From: Nereocystis luetkeana
Lineage: Eukaryota > Sar > Phaeophyceae > Laminariales > Laminariaceae
Reading direction: 5' to 3'
DNA: 64,000 nucleotides
Assembly: GCA_031213475.1 (NCBI GenBank)
Contig: JARUPZ010000025.1
Span: 3,360,077-3,424,076 of the forward strand
A program made the translations under genes and the position numbers. This document shows positions 31,144 to 42,208 of the stretch, in pieces (the first letter of the stretch is position 1; every line of letters begins with the position of its first letter). Under the pieces are notes generated by a model that did no database searches, was not told the DNA's origin, and saw only the letters and a list, made by a program, of their open reading frames with translations.

Positions 31144-34080
31144 CTATCCAGTATGAGGCCACACAGAGCTGCTGTCGACATTTGTGGAACACGTCTGCCT
31201 GGGTTCCACACCTGCCGGTACTTCCCGCTTGATCACTCTGCCAGACCCCACCCGCGAACGCTTAGCACCCATCACTGACTGGGTCCTCGCAGAGGCGATA
31301 ATAGTGGCAGGTTCTGCTCCAAACCGACCTCTGCCTCCAGCTTGGTACTCGGCGGGAGGCACCTCGTGGGCAACCCACAGTTCCGATTTCACCCCGGCAG
31401 CAGCAAACGCGGTAGCAGCTGGTTCAAAGGATGGAAGGTTCTCCTCTGAGGCTGAAAACCCAGCTACTGGTTCGAAACATGGGCGTTTGGTTCCTCTGCT
31501 ACTCCCTCTCGAGGATGAAGTCTCCGCATCGCCGATACTGGCACAAAAACCGTCCGCATTCCACTGAATGACGCCGGCATCAACCGTGCCGTCGGCGTCT
31601 ACTCCCGAACCCATCCCCCCCCTCTCACAAATGCCACCATTGCTCTTGTTGTTGGAGGAAAGTCTGCTCTGCAGGTAGGAGTATATCAAGCCACCTTTGG
31701 CGTGTCGTGCGCAGACGTCATTCGACTCGTTGCCGCCCAGGCCGGGAAACACCTCGGTCGTGCAGGCTTGATGGGAGCATCGCCTGGACGCGACGTTAGC
31801 CACGCCCTCCTCTGGGTGTGGAAGGCATACGCCCGGCTTGCTGCTGCCGCCCACGCCGCGAACCGGTGTTTTTGTCACACCCGGGCTGGGGAGCCTACTG
31901 GGAACTACTTTCACCATCCCGGCCCTTGCATGCCGTGTGCAAAACACCGCCCTCTCGCTCCCGCGAGCGCCGTGACTAGGCCAGAGTCTACAACGTGGGT
32001 GACTGCACCTTCTGCATGTGACGTTCACCATTCCCTCGCTCGCGTGTGGCGCGCAAAACGCCGGCTTCTTACTGCCCTCCACGCCGTAGGACGGAGTTTT
32101 GAAGCAGCCTGGATGGACGCACCTCCGAGACACGACGTTAACCATGTCCTCCGTCGAGTGCTCAGCACAGGAAACCGCCTTCCTGCTGCCGTCTAAGCCG
32201 TAGGACGGGGATTTGTTGCAACCTTGGTGGAGACACTTCCTAGATATGACGTTCACCATATCGTCTTTGGCGTGTCGGGCGCAGAACTTTGGCTTGGTGC
32301 TGCCCACCATGGCATACGCTGGGTTTTTCCCGCAGCCTGGCTCAGAGCACCTTCTACAGGTGATGTTGTTCATTCCTTTGAGGGCGTGCGCTGCGCAGAA
32401 TTCCGGCTTATTGCTACCTTCACGGCCGTAGGCCGGGACTTTTGCGCAACCCGGGTGAGAGCACTGTCTGGAAATGACGTTAACCATCCCCTTCTCAGCG
32501 TGCACAGCGCAGAATCTCCGCTTGTGGGTCCCCGCATCGCCATATGTCGGGGTTTTCGAGCACCCGGGGCCAGCGCACCTTCCACGCGTGACATTAACCA
32601 TCCCGTCATGTGCGTGCGGAGAGCAGAATATCGCCTTCCTGCTACCATCAAGGCCGTACGCCGGTACTTTCGGGCACCCCGGATAAGCGCACCTCCTACA
32701 AGTGAGATTGACCATCCCCTTCAAGGCGTGCGGAGAACAGAATTCGGGCTTGTTGCTGCCGTCCACACCGTAGGACGGGACTTTGTTGCAACCTTGCACG
32801 AGGCACCTCCTGGATACGACGTTAACCATCCCTTTCTTGGCGTGCTGGAAGCAATACTCTGGTATTTTGCTGCCTTCCACCCCGAATGCCGGCTTCTTCA
32901 CGCATCCTGGATGAGAGCACCTCCTATGCGTGACATCCATCACGCCCTCCTTGGCGTGTGGAACGCGCACTACCGGAGGTTTTGTGTTTTTCGAATCGTA
33001 GGACGGGGGTTTGGTGCATCCCTCGACAGCGTGCTTCTTGCCGATGACGTCCGTCACCCCCTGGGTGGATTCCAGCGAGAAAACGTCTTGCTCGCTGCTG
33101 GTGCCAACGCCATTTTGAGGGGGGCTCCCCGAACCAGAACTGGAATACATCATCGGTGTGGCATTATCCACCCCCTCCTGAGCATGTGGGGCACAAACGT
33201 CCGGCTTGTCACTGCCGTCCACGCCGTGTAAAGACGTCGTCGTGCAGCCGTCGGCAGACTCTTTGTTACCGATAAGCCCCACCATGCTCTGCTTCGGGTC
33301 CGGGGAAGTGCATTCCGTCTTTTTGTCACGATTCACACCATACGTCTGCGGGTTCGCGCCACCAGTCGGTGAGTATTTCCTGTATATGACGTTAGTCATA
33401 CCGTCAGGGGCGTGTGGGGCGCAGAATAACGGCTTGTCACTGCCGTCCACACCGTACGACGGGTATTTCGAGCAATCCGGGTGAACGCATTTCCTCGAGA
33501 CGACGTTGACCATCCCTTTCTCGGCGTGCTGAGAGCAAAATTTCCGCTTGCCGCTGCCGGCCGGGCCGAAAGACGGCGTTTTCCCGCAGCCAGCATGAGC
33601 ACATCTCCTAGATGTCATGTTCACCATCCCCACCTTGGAGTGTAGGGAGCAGAACTTTGGCCTCTTGCTGCCATCCACGCCGTAGGCCGGGACTTTCGAA
33701 CAACCCGGGTGAGAGCACCTCCTACATGTAACGTTGATCATTCCCTCCTCGGCGTGCGGCGCGCAAAACTCCGCCTTCTTTCCGTTGTCCAGGCCGTACG
33801 CCGGGACCTTCGGACATCCCGGCTCGGAGCATCTCTTCGAAACGACGTTCACAAGCCCCTCCTTGGCGTGCGGAGCGCAGAACAACGGTTTGCTGGTGCC
33901 GTACATGCCGTATGTTGGCCACTTGGGGCAACCTGGGTGTCCACATTTCCGGCGACCGACCTCCGGCATGTCGACGGCCGACCGAGGAGAGAATTCTTCC
34001 GCCTTCTTGTTGGCGTTCATCCCACCCAAGCTCCTGGTGGTGAGACCTTTGACGCAGCGGTTCTGGCGCGCATCGTTCAT
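31144..34080 (-). CDS. EsV-1-7 domain repeat protein (20 units)
   Basis: A single open frame of 978 residues. ATG is at 34080-34078 with an in-frame TAG three codons upstream. Residues 45-804 are twenty units of exactly 38 residues, typically C-X4-C-X16-C-X2-H, for example CGHPGCPKWPTYG..LFCAPH. This is the EsV-1-7 motif, named after an Ectocarpus virus gene and found in the brown algal developmental regulator IMMEDIATE UPRIGHT; the Cys/His pattern suggests metal binding, which is inference. Units 6-9 and 19 have lost several Cys/His yet keep the 38-residue length. The C-terminal 174 residues are Ser/Gly/Ala-rich with basic clusters (GAKRSRVGSGR) that could be a nuclear signal. No signal peptide or membrane helix. 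Intronless as read. Specific role unknown. Confidence 0.9.
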   Translation of the reverse strand: MNDARQNRCVKGLTTRSLGGMNANKKAEEFSPRSAVDMPEVGRRKCGHPGCPKWPTYGMYGTSKPLFCAPHAKEGLVNVVSKRCSEPGCPKVPAYGLDNGKKAEFCAPHAEEGMINVTCRRCSHPGCSKVPAYGVDGSKRPKFCSLHSKVGMVNMTSRRCAHAGCGKTPSFGPAGSGKRKFCSQHAEKGMVNVVSRKCVHPDCSKYPSYGVDGSDKPLFCAPHAPDGMTNVIYRKYSPTGGANPQTYGVNRDKKTECTSPDPKQSMVGLIGNKESADGCTTTSLHGVDGSDKPDVCAPHAQEGVDNATPMMYSSSGSGSPPQNGVGTSSEQDVFSLESTQGVTDVIGKKHAVEGCTKPPSYDSKNTKPPVVRVPHAKEGVMDVTHRRCSHPGCVKKPAFGVEGSKIPEYCFQHAKKGMVNVVSRRCLVQGCNKVPSYGVDGSNKPEFCSPHALKGMVNLTCRRCAYPGCPKVPAYGLDGSRKAIFCSPHAHDGMVNVTRGRCAGPGCSKTPTYGDAGTHKRRFCAVHAEKGMVNVISRQCSHPGCAKVPAYGREGSNKPEFCAAHALKGMNNITCRRCSEPGCGKNPAYAMVGSTKPKFCARHAKDDMVNVISRKCLHQGCNKSPSYGLDGSRKAVSCAEHSTEDMVNVVSRRCVHPGCFKTPSYGVEGSKKPAFCAPHASEGMVNVTCRRCSHPRCRLWPSHGARGSERAVFCTRHARAGMVKVVPSRLPSPGVTKTPVRGVGGSSKPGVCLPHPEEGVANVASRRCSHQACTTEVFPGLGGNESNDVCARHAKGGLIYSYLQSRLSSNNKSNGGICERGGMGSGVDADGTVDAGVIQWNADGFCASIGDAETSSSRGSSRGTKRPCFEPVAGFSASEENLPSFEPAATAFAAAGVKSELWVAHEVPPAEYQAGGRGRFGAEPATIIASARTQSVMGAKRSRVGSGRVIKREVPAGVEPRQTCSTNVDSSSVWPHTG
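31669..33948 (-). repeat. 114-bp coding repeat array (EsV-1-7 units)
   Basis: Twenty in-frame units of 114 bp. The best-preserved ones repeat GGNATGGTTAACGT-like and TGCGCCCCGCACGCC-like blocks on the minus strand. The four degenerate units 6-9 are at 32923-33378. Confidence 0.9.
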
Positions 34081-36952
34081 CGTTCCCTAGCGGGGGTGTA
34101 GGGGGCAGAGGGTGAGGGTAGGGTTGACTGATGACGTCCGAGACTTTCAAGACAAAATGTGGACTTCTGGAGCAGCTGCACGAGACTATTAGCATTCTCA
34201 TTCCGTTTGGCAAGGGCAATCAATTTCAAAAGGTACCAGCTCGTTAGTAGGCGAAGCGACGGCGTCGGTGAACACAGCGACGAACGTTTGTAGGGGAATA
34301 CCCTTACCGGCGTGGCAAAGCGCAGCAGTATATTGTGTAGCTGCCTTCAACTTGTGTGCGTTGATGGATGGTAGACGGCAGTCACTGATGGGAAACTCCC
34401 ACCAGACAAAGTTGATCTATTGGTACAACGCAGGCGTCGATATGTATGGAGTGGAAGTTACCACTAAAGAGGGGAAAACAAAAGAGCGGGGAAATCTCGG
34501 AATCGCATAACCCCACCAAGCAAACAAAACAAAACAAACGAATTGAGATCGACATAGATAGACAGGCCGACGCCGACCTATGATCTCACTGGCTTTTGAA
34601 TTTTTTCCTTGGTCCGCGGCTGCTAATGCACCTTGGTCGGCGCCTGCTGCCGTGTGGCAGGCACCCCCATTTATCTTTTCGCGCTGAGGCACGTTTTACT
34701 TCTAGCGGATATGTTTACGACTGAGTGTGTTTCTGCCTGCACTGCTGCGGCCTCAACGGAGGGGGTGTGGTGCACGAACAAATTTATCAGGATGCAGAAG
34801 ATACCACACAGTAGAAACCGCACGAGGACAGCAGAGCACAACAGGTAGCCTTGCGGTGGGCAGTGCAGTCACGCCTTCTTTCTTCAGGCGGAAGTTGTTG
34901 CTCACCAATTTCGGTTCTTCATATCGCGCTGACGACAAGAAGGGCTAGCTGGCCGGCACGTAGCAGAGAAAACAAACTCCCATCCGAGTGTAGGGCATAC
35001 TCAACGTATGCTGGAAATACGGAGAGCAATTCGGTTAGTACTGTGAGTCAGGAGTTTCGACTGAGTTACGTAATACTCTACTGTCAAAAAATGTTACGAC
35101 CGCCAAAAATTAGTACATAATCACAGCGTGAGCCGTCAGCACAGCCGCCATGTTGTACCAGGCAGCACGGTAATCTGCCGCCGCTCATGCGGCGCGCACC
35201 CTCTATCGCGGATGGAAACCAGCCGCGAGGTTTTCTGCCGCATTCTGATGGCCTTGTGTTCATGGTGGTGCTGTGCGATTTCTTCTGCAAAGCGCCGCGA
35301 CTGGCGGCTGTTTAATTCTGCCGGAACCTGGCCAGGGAACTACCGGCCTCGATATCTGGCGGGTGGGCTCGCGGAGCCCCGGAGCCAATACCCTGGCAGC
35401 AGCGACGGAAGTACAACTGTCGATGTTCGAAGAGAAGCCGAGTTGCGGGGATCGCTCTTGTGTCGGCCATCAGCCCGTTTCCGAAAAAACGAAAAACGGA
35501 TTGAGTCGTGGAAGTGCCATTTCACTGAGGCTTTAGCGCATGCGGGTGGGATCTCGCGGAGTCTTCGGCGGGAGTACTGGAAGCGTCCAGGCAAGAAGTT
35601 GAAACTTACGATCGAACTTTGCAATCGAAGTACTTTCAAGAACTCGTAAAATAAGTTCTTGAGAGCTCTTGGTGGCTTTTCGGGACCCCGCGAGGTCCCC
35701 ACGGGAACCCTACCGGACCGGAACTGACGCGACGTTACGCCGACATATCGCGGGTATTCGCAGACACCAGCACAGGCGGGGGCACGCGAGAAACTGTGTG
35801 CCTTCAAGCGGTGACTCACGGAAACCCGCGGGAACGCACGGGAATCCGCGGGATCTCAAAGGACTCCGCGGGAGCACACGGAAATCGTTCGAGTGCCGCG
35901 GAATCAAACAAAAATTTCACGCTGTCCGAATTCAGATGCGCGAACTGGATTCCCAGGGAGTTAGTGGCATATCGTTGCTTCCCATGATAACTTCCGCGGG
36001 AACTACCGTGGGAACCCGTGGGATTTATAGATGGAAATCCCGCGGTACGTCGCTGCGGAAGTCGCCGGGAGCCACTCGAAGGGCATGTTCGCGGGATCCC
36101 GGGAGATCTCATAAGATGCCACGTTGGAAAACGCCGGAACCCGTTTGATCCGCGGTGGGGTCGCGTGGAATCCCACCATATAGTCATGAGGCTTCACGCG
36201 GCTCCATGCCAACCTCCACAGAATCCCGACCAAAAACACTCTAATTAATACGTCGGGCACGTGGTCATCATAGCGTAGAGGTCGTCGAATATCTGCGAGA
36301 ACTACGTTGTCTCGACAGATGTGCGTGGCTTGGTGAGGAAAAGGTGAACGTAATGATTCTCATAAACATGATCATGAACGTCGGGCAAACCAGAACAACG
36401 GCCAAAAACAAAGGATCTGTCCTGCCACGCTCACTACACATCATATCACCCAACGTTCGACGCGCGATGCGATTGGGGCATATGGTATATTTTACCAAAG
36501 TCGATTCACGCCAACGGTGTTCGTCAGCTCAAGAACTACCCTGTATCGTCAGCAATTCGGGTGATTGCGAAACAAAATGGTTGAAAAACAGCTTAGTTGG
36601 GTTCCTTATGATCTATTTCCTACATAAAAGGACCCCAACCCACGAAAAGTCGGCATATTCCCAACGTTGTGCGCCAAAACGTGTATTAAACGTCAATTTT
36701 GACCCAATCATTTCTGGGTTGGGCAAAACAATAGGAAGGTTCCACCAGTCAGGGTTTTATCCTAATGAAAGGAGTAGCCACCACGAAACCAACCCATATT
36801 GGTTCCAACCAATTTCTCCGCAAAACAACGCAATGTTATCTGTATACCGGTTCCTAGGCTATGGGTCTTCTCGATAAGTCGCCCGATCATTATTCCTCAG
36901 AGCCAGGGTTCGGTGAGGTTTAGAGGGCATCAGGGGAAAAGCCTCAGAACGT
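34081..36952. other. Upstream region of the EsV-1-7 gene and anonymous DNA
   Basis: No recognised gene. The promoter of the minus-strand gene should start here, but no element can be assigned. From about 35680 to 36180 the motif CGCGGGA/CGCGGAA recurs about nine times, giving a G/C-rich islet of unknown meaning. Confidence 0.4.
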
Positions 36953-37046
36953 TCACCCTTTAGGACCGCAGTACCGTTCGAGGGATAGAGTACTTGAAAT
37001 TTGAGTGGTATCCCCCCAAAACGGGACTGCGGCCCTAAAAGGGTCA
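36953..37046. mobile_element. Fold-back element (CCCTTTAG..CTAAAGGG), copy A
   Basis: About 94 bp able to fold on itself: TCACCCTTTAGGACCGCAGT against ACTGCGGCCCTAAAAGGGT. Related to copies at 49.86 and 63.48 kb. Confidence 0.7.
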
Positions 37047-37399
37047 AGGTGTTACCTCGACCGTAGCACGCGATTATCCCGCATACTAAAAACCCAAAAT
37101 CGCTTGCAATCTTGGACTTACTTCTACGGGTATATATGCCAAGAAGATAACTCCACTGTCGAGGAAACGAACCAAGCCTACCTGTGTGTCTTGCAAGGAA
37201 GCGGTGACGGGCAAACCCAATGTACGCACCGCGTATTCAGGTGGCGTAGATCATTATGCGGGTGGCTCCGTCGTCGTCTGGTCGACGTCTAGGCGGGTGA
37301 TATCCGTTTCTGTGTCAGGCGTCGCTCTAGCAAAATATGGCGCCAAACACGAAAAACGACAAGAGCCACTGATGAATACGAAAATTGGTCACGTGGATT

Positions 37400-38460
37400 A
37401 TCTCGCTCGGTGTCTTGTAGGGTTGGGTGGATTGGGCCGGTATTGCGCTCGGGTACGGAGCCTGTGGGGGGGTGTTTGTGTCGGAAGGTTGACAGGTGGA
37501 TGGGTTGGTTGATTGTTGTTAGGTTAATTCTTATCGGAGAGCGTTTTTTCCATAATTTCCAAAGTTTGGAAATATTTAGAGATGTGTATCAATATATGGA
37601 GGCGTTCTGTCACTATTCGTGAAATTCTCAAGAACCAAAAATCTCAAGTTCGGTAACATTCCAATATTTATAAAAAAAATCAGGAAAATATGAAATATTG
37701 AAAAATTGAGCGAAAAAAGTGTCGAAAAATTTGAAAAAAAGCTCTCCGATAACAATGACCCTTAGTGAGTGGTTCAGTCGGTCGGTAAATGGACCAGCGA
37801 AACTTATTTCACTTCACTCCGTTGGGTTGGGTTCGGCTGGTCTCGAGTTGAGGCAATCGCAGAACCCGAGGGTAGGTAGGTGTGTGGGTTCGTGGTTAGG
37901 TGGGTGGGTTTGTTGTGAGTGGTTCATGGATAGCTGGTGAATTGTGGGTGGGTAAAACACGAAGCGGTTTCGCCGTGTTAGACTTCGGGTTATGCAGGAG
38001 TTTGGTTTGATGATTATAGTGTTGGGTTGGGCTGGGTTGTCGTTGTGTTGGGATGCGGGGGGTAAGGGTTCTTGCTGGGGTAGGGTGATGTTTGGTGTTT
38101 GGGTGGGTGAGTGAAGGGCTGAGTTGGTGGGTGGGTATTTTGGTCGGTACCTGGAACAGGCAAACACATGTATGTGGCTTCTTGTGGTTGGACTGGGTTG
38201 GGTTGGGTTGAAATGAGTTGACATGAGTTGGAATTAGGTCACGGTGAATCACGAGGGCAGGTAGACGGGTGAATTGGTTGGTAGGGTTTAGTTTTGGAAT
38301 GATTTCGGATTGTTTTGTGTTGGGGTACGGCGCATACGGGCTGATGCGCTTGTGACTGGCTTGGTGAGTGGGTTGGTCGAACACCAGAGATGTAGCTGGG
38401 GTTTGTTTAGCGGGGGCTGAGGTGAGGTCGGTGCCGGTTCCGTGATTGGTGATGGATTTT
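37400..38460 (+). other. Strongly G/T-skewed tract
   Basis: About 1 kb outside the MITE is dominated by GGTTG, GGGTT and TGGGTGGG on the plus strand, with almost no runs of C. The complementary 244-residue Pro/Thr/His-rich frame (38630-37896) is probably a by-product of composition. It may be a decayed minisatellite or telomere-like tract. Confidence 0.6.
37522..37761 (+). mobile_element. TTA-type MITE (Harbinger/Tourist-like), copy 2
   Basis: 240 bp with inverted ends GGTTAATTCTTATCGGAGAGC and GCTCTCCGATAACAATGACC plus C. It is flanked by TTA at 37519-37521 and 37762-37764. A 3-bp TTA/TWA duplication and GG-starting ends are typical of PIF/Harbinger-type MITEs. Confidence 0.88.
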
Positions 38461-39117
38461 CGGGGGGGTTGTTGTTTTATCCAAAGACGTAAACATATTT
38501 GAAGGGGGCTCCACCAAGACGGGCTGACGCCTGTCACCAGCTCGGCGCATTCCCGCAAAGGGTTGAGGGCGCAAGAAAATCGATTCAGTAAAGCGACTGC
38601 ACCGCAGAGAGGGATGTAGCCATACCGCATCAGGAACGGGCAGCTTCGGAAAACACAGAAGCATTTACGTAGAAAACCTCGGGAGCAGGCATCTCTTCGA
38701 GCCTAATCTACATCCTGCGAACGTCTATTCGATAAATTAGCCAGCATTGTGTTAGCTGTGAGTCCTCAAGGATTTTCTCAATACTCCCGTTTCCAAGCTG
38801 TGTGATATCGGCCGAGGTCGCACTTATTCTGGTCTGAATGACTTGTCCCACGTGTGCTACCCTTAGCATGTGGTACCCAATATTCATCGACATGGGCGAT
38901 AGTCAGTGATCGCCCCGGACACTACCGCAGCAGAAACGACAAGGAGGGGTGGCTCTGGCATACAGCCTGCATACTATTTTCATTCGTACATTATGAACAC
39001 AAAATATCGATGAACGCTGCATGTTACATGCACCTCGTTCCCTACGAGTTGATGACAGGCCTAAGGCGCAGCTGTCGGACCAGCCTGAATCTTCACCAGG
39101 GGTTTCAGTACGAGTTG
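38461..39117. other. Anonymous intergenic DNA
   Basis: Nothing recognisable. Confidence 0.35.
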
Positions 39118-39325
39118 GTATCCTTCCCGCGCCCCGCTTGTGCGGGATGGAGAGCGTGTGTGGGGCTGGGGACGTAGTGCCCCGAGGTTCCTCCTCCGCC
39201 TCCTCTGGCATACCTCCTGAGCTGGGGCGGCCGGTAGTCCAGGTTGGAACACGTGTCCACCCAGCGTCCTCCCGTCGAATGATCCGGGGTTCTGTATGAA
39301 ACCCACAAGGTTCGGCGCCTGCATT
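39118..39325 (-). repeat. Inverted repeat arm 1 (uninterrupted)
   Basis: On the minus strand this arm matches 39605-39692 followed directly by 39944-40062, that is, the right arm without its MITE. It may be a fragment of an unknown element; short Gly-rich frames (ARGGGGGTSGHYVPSPTH) exist but are not recognised. Confidence 0.8.
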
Positions 39326-39604
39326 AGCCATTCTGGAAATTCCGGTTCACCGCGCTTGGCACCGTACGAATTCTTAACGCTTTGAGGTTCACATGTATCG
39401 CCTTCTCGTCTATAGTTGCATCCAGTTCCCCCGCTACCAAGGAGTTCTTAAGCTCATATGCGCAGCTTTGTTTGTAGCGGGGGAACTCGGGGGAAACACA
39501 GACGAGGAGGGTGGCTTAAACAAGAAGGCCATACATGCGAAATTCAAAGAAGCCAAAAAATAATTCGGCGCCAAGCACGATGAGGCTGAATAAGCATGAG
39601 GGCA

Positions 39605-40062
39605 AATGCAGACGCCGAAAAATTGGGTTTCACACAGAAACCCGGATCCTTCGACGGGAGCGCGCTGGGCGAACACGCGTTCCAACCCGGGAGGCGTTCT
39701 ACGATAGAGGTTCCCCTAATTATTTCTGAGGCTCCTCACTTAAGGAGCTCTATTATACCTCACCCAAACACTGACTACAGCATAAATCGAATTGCATCCC
39801 GATGAATAATCCCATGGCCCAAGTATTAAAAAAACGTCATTTTTCGAAACAAGATTGGCATTCCGACGATTTTGGGTTAAGGAACCCCGTCATTCAGAAA
39901 AAAAAAACGCGGGAATGCGCTACCTCTATCGTAGAAAGCGACCTGGACTACCGGCCGCCCCGTCGAGGAGCGAGGCCAGACGGAGGAAGAGGTCCTCGGG
40001 CACTACATCCCCGGCCCCGCACACGCCCTTAGTCCAGCACAAGCGGGGAACGAGGTAGGATA
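39605..40062 (+). repeat. Inverted repeat arm 2 (carries a MITE)
   Basis: Matches arm 1 in opposite orientation after a 279-bp spacer, interrupted by the M2 element at 39692-39940. Confidence 0.8.
39692..39940 (+). mobile_element. MITE family M2, copy d, with visible target site
   Basis: Ends GGCGTTCTACGATAGAGGTTC and GCTACCTCTATCGTAGAAAGCG. The uninterrupted arm at 39118-39325 reads CCAACCTGGACTACC where this copy has CCAACCCGGGA on the left and GACCTGGACTACC on the right, so the target ACCTGGA was duplicated (7-9 bp). That length suits hAT- or Mutator-type insertion. Confidence 0.85.
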
Positions 40063-41901
40063 TCAATCACAGCACACGAAAGCAGGTCGGTAGAGCTAAA
40101 GCAACTGGGGGGTTGCTTACTCCAGGGTGCCCCCTACTACTGCAATATGGTGTTCACCATGTTTATCAAACGAGCATAACAACAGCCGTCGACAAGTAAC
40201 TGAGACTATATTATTTCCGGATCGGCAGCAATAAAACAAAGACACCATCAATGCAGGCATAGCAAGCTACTGCCCCGGATGCAATAATAGGCAAGTACAA
40301 GGGGAATGCATTGTTTCGGGCGAACCGTAAATACACCTTCAAATTCGATACCTGGAACCAAATCACAGCAGGAGTACCGTAGTCGCATTTATTTACGTAC
40401 ACCGACGGCTGGTTGGTGTTGTTGTGGAACAAGCATAACGACAGCCGTCGACGTAGAAAGTCAACCAACTGAAGGCTTCGCTTACTCCGTCGATCATCTT
40501 CAAAACAATAAAATCGGAACTACAAATTCGGGTGCTCGTGCTGTACTCGTACTCTCTAGGCTGGATCTTACGCAAAATAATTTCCGTGATTGAAAACGGA
40601 AGGAAAGTCGTGGAAGCGTGGTGAGCTTAAGCTTTTTTTTTACAGTTAATTTCCGCAGGAGGACAAAAAAAATAAACAAAAAAATAAAAGTTGGATTTTT
40701 CATCACCAAATCCCACCACATCGTTTTTCGATGTGTCATCTTATCGTGTTTTCGGTAATATTTCATGGGGGAGTAAAAAAAACCAGAAGATAACTGAGAT
40801 TTTGAACTCCACGACCCGAACAAGTCTTTCACGCCGGGGTTGGGCGATCAACCATCACCACCAGCTCCTCTCAGGAGGGGACAGAATGTGGGAACTCCTG
40901 GGGAGCTGCGTAAGGGATTTCCTGGTCGCTGGACCAGCAAGGAGCTCTCGCTCTTACGGGGCATGAGCTGCTTGCGGCGGATGGATGTAGAAAAAAAAAA
41001 CGTTGGGATATTTTGATACTACTGCTGTGGTCTCGTCTTATTCGTCCCCAAAGTTCGTTTTGTCTAGAGCAGCTGCACTTACTTACTTGGACGGGCGCAA
41101 CGCACGTGATGGTGGCCAAGGTACTGATGCCCTCCCTCTCCGTGGTGGCGGGTTTGTGAGTGCTGTGTCCCAGCTGCGTACAGGCGTGATCAAGCGCGTA
41201 GCGTCATGACCGGGCACGAGACCATCCTACAGCCCATACAAAAATTGGGTAATGCCTCCGAGGTCTCGTACAAAAGCGTTTTCAATTACTTTCTGAAATA
41301 TTACCACATACATGGTTGAAAAAGACTCGTAAAAAAAACATTAAATATTAAATTTGCTAAAATAATATCATCGATAAAATTAAAATCAAGAACGCACATA
41401 TATATGTTTTCAAAATACAGGCCCCATAAGACGCAGTTCTGATCAGTTGTGATAAAAATTTGGACTACCCCGAAAATTCTGTGAAGATTAAAACAATAGA
41501 GTGTTTGCGACAGAAGCAAGAAAAAAAAACTTTACTTCCACCAAAAATAGTAAAGTTCCTTGCCTTCCTGATTTCGGTGTGTTTGTGAGTGAAAATCCTG
41601 CAGGCGACGCCTCCGAAAATGAGATTGGAAGGGGGGAGGTGAGGCAAACGCGGCAAACAAAAACAAAAACGGAATTTGATAATCAGCGTGCGAGTAGCAA
41701 CGGCAGCCCAGCAACGTTTCGGTGGCAGAGTTGAACGTGGTGCCACCACTGCCATCCCACGACTGCAAGCAGCAGCAGCACAGCAAGCGGCAGCTAGAAA
41801 GCGCTAATCGCTGCAGCTAGGGGCAGCTTGAGCGACAAAAATATACAGCATCAGCACTAGCACAAGGAAGCACCAGCACCAGCACCACCCAGCTTCCATC
41901 T
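40063..41901. other. Anonymous intergenic DNA
   Basis: No supported gene. An AT-rich stretch lies at 41280-41460, followed by CAGCAGCAC/CACCAGCAC-rich sequence just before 41900. Confidence 0.35.
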
Positions 41902-41905
41902 ATGG

Positions 41906-41915
41906 ATGGATTGCC

Positions 41916-41949
<34 letters not shown>

Positions 41950-42208
41950 CCTGCCCCTCCTGCGCTCGGCCTACGCACGCCACAGCGCCGGCGGGCTCCG
42001 CTCTGCCTCCGCTGCCGCGGCCGTTGCTGCTGCCGCCGCTGCTGCTACTGCTGCTGCTGCCGCCGCCGCCGCTGCTGCTACTGCTGCTGCTGCCGCCGCC
42101 GCCGCTGCTGCTGCTGCTGCTGCTGCCGCCGCCGCCGCTGCTGCTGCTGCTGCTGCTGCCGCCGCCGCCGCTGCTGCTGCTGCTGCTGCTGCTGTAGCCG
42201 CAGTGTGG
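41906..42208 (+). CDS. Possible first exon with signal peptide and poly-Ala
   Basis: ATG at 41906 opens [20 protein letters not shown] then SAYARHS, a textbook signal peptide with likely cleavage after AYA. About 65 residues of almost pure Ala follow, ending at GTGTG|GTGAGA, a good donor. Against it: the whole stretch is a CTG/GCC trinucleotide microsatellite that opens all frames, and no second exon was found. Confidence 0.25.
41918..42196 (+). repeat. GCT/GCC trinucleotide microsatellite
   Basis: Alternating (GCT)n and (GCC)n blocks with a higher-order repeat of about 36 bp, creating Ala, Cys/Arg or Gln frames on both strands. Confidence 0.9.

Noticed and set aside
32224..33231. 335-residue plus-strand frame
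   Set aside because: Antisense shadow of the EsV-1-7 repeat gene; its periodicity comes from the 114-bp coding units.
37896..38630. 244-residue Pro/Thr/His-rich minus-strand frame
   Set aside because: Explained by the G/T skew of the plus strand; no domain, no splice support.
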